NCBI GenBank assembly: GCA_964577175.1
Contig: CAZNYC010000152.1
Coordinates: forward strand, 1-9,097
Length of the DNA stretch: 9,097 bases
Origin: BS750m-G62 sp964577175
Lineage (GTDB): Bacteria; Planctomycetota; Phycisphaerae; FEN-1346
Direction: 5' to 3'
Below are positions 6,113 through 9,097 of the stretch, piece by piece. Under the pieces are notes generated by a model. It saw only the letters and a list, made by a program, of their open reading frames with translations, was not told the DNA's origin and searched no databases. The translations under genes were made by a program, and so were the position numbers. The stretch's first letter is position 1, and each line of letters starts with the position of its first letter.

Positions 6113-7531
6113 GTGACCATCGAGTTCCGATGTTCCTGCGGCGCCATCTGCCGGGCCGACGAGTCCCAGGTGGGTCAACTGATGACGTGCGAAACCTGCG
6201 GGCTGGACCTGCCCGTGCCGTCCCGTCACGCCGCCCTGCGGGTGATGGAAGACGACGAGGCCGACGCCGGGGCCGCCCCGCCCGGCGGCCCCGAAGACGA
6301 GGCGCCCGAGGCCGGCGAGGAAACGCCCGAGGCCGAGGCGTCCACCGGGGGCGAGGCCGACCGGGCCGAACCCGGCGACGGCGAGCCGCCCGCCGAGACC
6401 GCGGCCGAGACGGCCGCCGACGCCCTGCGCGAGCAACCCGGCGGCGGCGCCGCCGCCGACATTGCCGCCCACATCCACGATGACGATGACGAGCCCGAAT
6501 TCGCCGCCGCCGAGGCCGAGGCCCAGAAGCATCGCCAGGACGCCGACGCGCTGCGCGAGCAACTCGGCGGCGGCGACGCGGAGGCCGCGGCCGAGAAACG
6601 CCGCGGCGACGCCGACGCCCTGCGCGAACAACTCGGCGGCGGGGGCATCGCCGACATCGCCGACGCCCTCCGGGACGACGACGCCGGACCCGCCGACGGT
6701 GGTGGGGCGGGGGCCCCTGCGGCCGCTGCCGCCGCCGGGGGCCTCCCCGCGGCCGCCCGGCAGCGCATGACGGCGCCGAAGAAGAAGGTTCTCCGCGGCC
6801 ACGAGCGGGCCGCCCATCACATCAACTTCAAGAAGGCGATCTGGCTGCCCGCCCTCCTGGTCGGCCTCCTCTGCCTGGGCGTCGGGGCGTATTGTTTCAT
6901 TCCCCAGCCCGACCCCACCTACGAGAAGCACATGGCCCGGTTCGAGGAGAAACTCGAGCAGAACCACATCCCCCTGAACGGCTACGAAATCGTCCAGCAC
7001 GGCGGCGAGATGTGGGCCATTCCCGCCGGCGCCGAACACCGCAAGACGAACACCGGCCGCGTCTACTATTCCAACCCGGCCGGCTTCGACGAACCCGCCG
7101 TCAACGCCGAGGATTACGCCAAGTCCCGCGCCGTTGAAGAGGGACGCATGTCCGGTTACTTCATGTACGGCGTGCTGCTGGTGGCGGTGGGCCTCGTGCT
7201 TCTTGTGTTGAGCATGATCACGTACCGGGACGTGCGCCTGGTCCGTGCGGCCCAGGCCGGGCCGCCCGACGCCGAACCCCAAGAGGCCCCACAGGGGGCC
7301 GAAGCGCCGGCCGACGCACCCGTCACGCCGGAGGTCGTCCCGGAACCGGGCGAGGCGCCGTCCGACGAAGCCGCCGAAGGCGAAGGCGAGGAGGACGCTG
7401 ACGCCGACGGCGACACCTCCATCGGCGACGATACCTCCATCGGCGACGATACGTCCATCGGCGACGATACCTCGATCGAGGACGCCGGCGAGGCCGACGA
7501 GGACGAGACCGCGCCCGGCGGGAGTGCCTGA
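6113..7531 (+). CDS. Zinc-ribbon, two-helix membrane protein with acidic repeat regions; function unknown
   Basis: A 472-residue protein from GTG 6113. The first 36 residues hold a zinc ribbon of the planctomycete type: C7-x-C9-G and C26-x-x-C29-G ending in LPVP. Residues of about 45-220 are low-complexity, rich in Ala, Glu, Asp and Gly, with four ADALR units beginning near 102, 144, 167 and 183, three of them extended to REQ(L/P)GGG. A basic stretch (APKKKVLRGHERAAHHINFKK) precedes a first membrane helix at about 242-264; the second is at about 349-371 and is followed by basic TYRDVRLVR. Both ends should therefore be cytoplasmic, leaving a small domain of about 85 residues outside (GGEMWAIPAG, RVYYSNPAGF). 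The cytoplasmic tail is acidic and carries GDDTSI repeats. No enzyme motif is visible. It may be a scaffold or a sensor partner for the histidine kinase that begins 50 bp downstream; that is inference. Confidence 0.85.
   Translation: MTIEFRCSCGAICRADESQVGQLMTCETCGLDLPVPSRHAALRVMEDDEADAGAAPPGGPEDEAPEAGEETPEAEASTGGEADRAEPGDGEPPAETAAETAADALREQPGGGAAADIAAHIHDDDDEPEFAAAEAEAQKHRQDADALREQLGGGDAEAAAEKRRGDADALREQLGGGGIADIADALRDDDAGPADGGGAGAPAAAAAAGGLPAAARQRMTAPKKKVLRGHERAAHHINFKKAIWLPALLVGLLCLGVGAYCFIPQPDPTYEKHMARFEEKLEQNHIPLNGYEIVQHGGEMWAIPAGAEHRKTNTGRVYYSNPAGFDEPAVNAEDYAKSRAVEEGRMSGYFMYGVLLVAVGLVLLVLSMITYRDVRLVRAAQAGPPDAEPQEAPQGAEAPADAPVTPEVVPEPGEAPSDEAAEGEGEEDADADGDTSIGDDTSIGDDTSIGDDTSIEDAGEADEDETAPGGSA
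7409..7477 (+). repeat. 18-bp tandem repeat encoding GDDTSI
   Basis: Three full 18-bp units (7424-7441, 7442-7459, 7460-7477) follow a 15-bp copy that lacks one Asp codon (7409-7423). The copies differ only at synonymous third positions. They lie in the acidic cytoplasmic tail of the zinc-ribbon membrane protein. Confidence 0.9.
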
Positions 7532-7581
7532 ACCCTTCTGCCCCCTCGATCGACCGGCCCCCGCTCGCCGGATGACCGCCC

Positions 7582-8973
7582 ATGCCCCAGCGCGACCCGT
7601 TACCCGGCACCGAACTCACCCTCACGGACCGCGAACTGTTCGACCGTCTCGGCTGGTTCACCCAGGTCCGGTGGGGGGCGGGCGTCCTGTCCCTCGTGTT
7701 CATGGCGATCGGATGGTACGGCTTTCACGTCCGGTTCGCCTGGCAGCCGGCGCTCGGGGTGGTGGCGGGGCTCTTCGCGTATAACCTGGTGTTCGTGTGG
7801 TGGGCCCGCCGGCTGTACCGTCACCGTGAGCGGCAGCGCCGGCGGATTCGCCGGTTGGCCCATGCCCAGATCACGTGCGACCTGCTCGCCGTCGCCGCCC
7901 TCGTCCACACGATCGGCGGCGTGGAGAATCACTTCATCGTGCTGTTCGTCTTTCCGGTGATCGTGGCGAGCGAGTTCTTCGCGCCGCGCATCGCTTACGG
8001 GTACGCCACCTTGGCGGCCGTGCTCATCCACGCCATCGGATGGGGCGAGTATTTCTTCTACGACCCCTTCCACCACGGCCTGACGGTGTGCGATTCGGGG
8101 GCCGCCGAGCGCGGCGCCCCGCTGGTGGCGGCCGGCGCGGGCCAGCATTACGTGTTCGTCCTCCAGGTCTGTTTCGTGATGACCTTCGCGGTGTACGCGA
8201 CGGTGTTCGTGGCCTCGAGCATCGCCGGCCGGCTCCGCCAGCGGGAAGAGGAACTCGAGGAAGCGTACCGGGGCCTGAAGTCGCTGGAGAAGATCAAATC
8301 GCAGTTCATGCGGAAGACGAGCCACGAACTCCGGGCACCCCTTGGGGCGATGCAGAGCCTCCTCCAGGCCGCCACCCGCCGGATGCCCGACGACGCCCCC
8401 GGCCGCGACCTCGTCGACCGGGCCCTGGCGCGGTCCAGGAACACGCTGGACCTCGTCGACGACCTCCTCCGCTACAGCCGGCTCCAGGCGGTCCTGGACG
8501 TGGACCGGTTCGATGCGGTGGAACTGGCCGAGATCGTCCGCGGCGCAGCCGACATGTTCCGCGCCCAGGCCGAGGAGAAGGGCATCCGCCTGGAGATGGA
8601 GGCGGCCGCCACCCCGGTCCGCGGCGTCCGCGACCGCCTCATGGACCTCGTGAACAACCTCGTTTCCAACGCCATCCGCTACACCGGCGACGGCGGCTCC
8701 GTGACCGTCCGGGTCGGCTGCCAGGAGGGCGAGGCCGTGCTGGCCGTCTCGGACACGGGCATCGGCATCCCGCCGGAGGAGCAGGACCGCATCTTCGACG
8801 AGTTCTACCGCGGCGAGGAGGCCAAACGGAGCGTCGAGCACGGGACCGGCCTCGGCATGACCATCGTCCGCCGCGTCGTCGACCTGCACCAGGGTCGCAT
8901 CGCGGTCGACAGCGCGCCCGGGCGCGGCACGACGTTCCGGGTAACGCTGCCCATCTGCCGGGGCGAGGGATGA
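7582..8973 (+). CDS. Membrane-bound sensor histidine kinase with RegB-like heptapeptide
   Basis: A 463-residue kinase. About six membrane helices occupy residues 30-212 (approximate spans 30-50, 55-75, 96-112, 118-135, 139-158, 188-212), and a coiled-coil linker spans about 215-240. The HisKA domain follows with FMRKTSHELRAPLG, phosphoacceptor H248. The HATPase domain shows the N box (LVNNLVSNAIRYT, N363), the G1 box DTGIGIP (391-397), the F region FDEFYRG (405-411) and the G2 box GTGLGM (421-426). All catalytic motifs look intact. GGVENHF at 112-118 resembles the GGxxNPF quinone-binding heptapeptide of RegB/PrrB redox kinases, with His for Pro. There is no periplasmic sensor domain, so the signal is probably sensed within the membrane. 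No Shine-Dalgarno site precedes ATG 7582; the 50-bp gap suggests co-transcription with the gene before it. No response regulator is in the window. Confidence 0.95.
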   Translation: MPQRDPLPGTELTLTDRELFDRLGWFTQVRWGAGVLSLVFMAIGWYGFHVRFAWQPALGVVAGLFAYNLVFVWWARRLYRHRERQRRRIRRLAHAQITCDLLAVAALVHTIGGVENHFIVLFVFPVIVASEFFAPRIAYGYATLAAVLIHAIGWGEYFFYDPFHHGLTVCDSGAAERGAPLVAAGAGQHYVFVLQVCFVMTFAVYATVFVASSIAGRLRQREEELEEAYRGLKSLEKIKSQFMRKTSHELRAPLGAMQSLLQAATRRMPDDAPGRDLVDRALARSRNTLDLVDDLLRYSRLQAVLDVDRFDAVELAEIVRGAADMFRAQAEEKGIRLEMEAAATPVRGVRDRLMDLVNNLVSNAIRYTGDGGSVTVRVGCQEGEAVLAVSDTGIGIPPEEQDRIFDEFYRGEEAKRSVEHGTGLGMTIVRRVVDLHQGRIAVDSAPGRGTTFRVTLPICRGEG

Positions 8974-9097
8974 TTCGAAACCTTGCGCGGTGGGCAGTCT
9001 TGTCCGCCGCGGGGGGGTGCCACTGGCGGCTTGTCCGCCAGCGTGTGGCCCGGCCGGTCTTGTCCGGCCGGGATAGGCGCCGGCTGTGTGGCCCGGC
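8974..9097. repeat. Cluster of CTTGTCC-loop hairpins after the kinase gene
   Basis: CTTGTCC occurs three times at a spacing of 29-31 bases (8999, 9030, 9059). Two copies are the loop of perfect hairpins: CTGGCGG/CCGCCAG (9023-9041) and CCCGGCCGG/CCGGCCGGG (9049-9072). The first is flanked by a weaker CGCGG/CCGCG pairing. TGTGGCCCGGC is repeated at 9045 and again at the right edge, so the array probably continues. No convincing gene is seen in these 124 bases; they look like an intergenic repeat region that may also act in 3'-end formation of the kinase message. Confidence 0.6.

Noticed and set aside
4301..7282. 993-codon open frame on the minus strand
   Set aside because: It is an accidental opening in high-GC DNA. 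It overlaps mgtE and runs antisense to the zinc-ribbon gene, has no domain I recognise, and its composition is dominated by Gly, Arg, Pro and Ala.
7600..8889. 429-codon antisense frame over the histidine kinase
   Set aside because: It mirrors the codon structure of the kinase, which has all its catalytic motifs on the plus strand.
8970..9097. Open frame starting at an ATG that overlaps the kinase stop, beginning MIRNLARWAVLSAAGGC
   Set aside because: The ATGA overlap and lipoprotein-like start are tempting, but the rest is a translation of the hairpin repeats and no Shine-Dalgarno site is well placed. Only a longer contig can decide.

Overview
The window looks like chromosomal DNA of a planctomycete or a close PVC-group bacterium, possibly a metagenome-assembled Phycisphaerae- or Pirellulales-like genome. 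The reasons are the very high GC, a Tat-exported Gfo/Idh/MocA oxidoreductase beside a secreted DUF6807 protein, a small zinc-ribbon membrane protein with long Ala/acidic disordered stretches, and short intergenic hairpin repeats. The assignment rests on gene content, not on a marker gene. No RNA gene, CRISPR array or intact transposase gene was seen.

Layout. Four genes lie on the minus strand in the first two thirds. In transcription order from the right they are an mgtE-type Mg2+ channel (4402-5775), a secreted DUF6807 protein (3300-4301), a Tat-signal Gfo/Idh/MocA oxidoreductase (1705-3093), and a secreted protein with two HEXXH metallopeptidase domains (1-1529, running off the left edge). 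Two plus-strand genes fill the right third: a zinc-ribbon, two-helix membrane protein (6113-7531), followed after 50 bp by a six-helix membrane histidine kinase (7582-8973). The 337-bp divergent region between the two groups holds the mgtE promoter and a 159-bp IS5/IS1031-like MITE with TAA target duplications.

How the genes may work together. The DUF6807 and Gfo/Idh genes are probably one sugar-related functional unit, a pairing common in planctomycetes. They are separated by 206 bp that contains a strong hairpin. The metallopeptidase has its own promoter, just downstream of a 50-bp perfect palindrome. The zinc-ribbon membrane protein and the kinase are probably co-transcribed. No response regulator is visible, but the window ends 124 bp after the kinase.

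Most noteworthy items. (1) The metallopeptidase has two HEXXH...TNH(R/K)E(Y/F)(W/F)AE modules in one chain, both with apparently intact zinc ligands. (2) The MITE carries three internal stem-loops and sits in a divergent promoter region. (3) There is a 50-bp perfect palindrome. (4) The kinase has a RegB-like GGVENHF heptapeptide. (5) The zinc-ribbon protein has two families of internal repeats. (6) A cluster of CTTGTCC-loop hairpins lies at the right edge. I found no clear complete novel system; the double metallopeptidase and the zinc-ribbon/kinase pair are the best candidates for unexplored biology.
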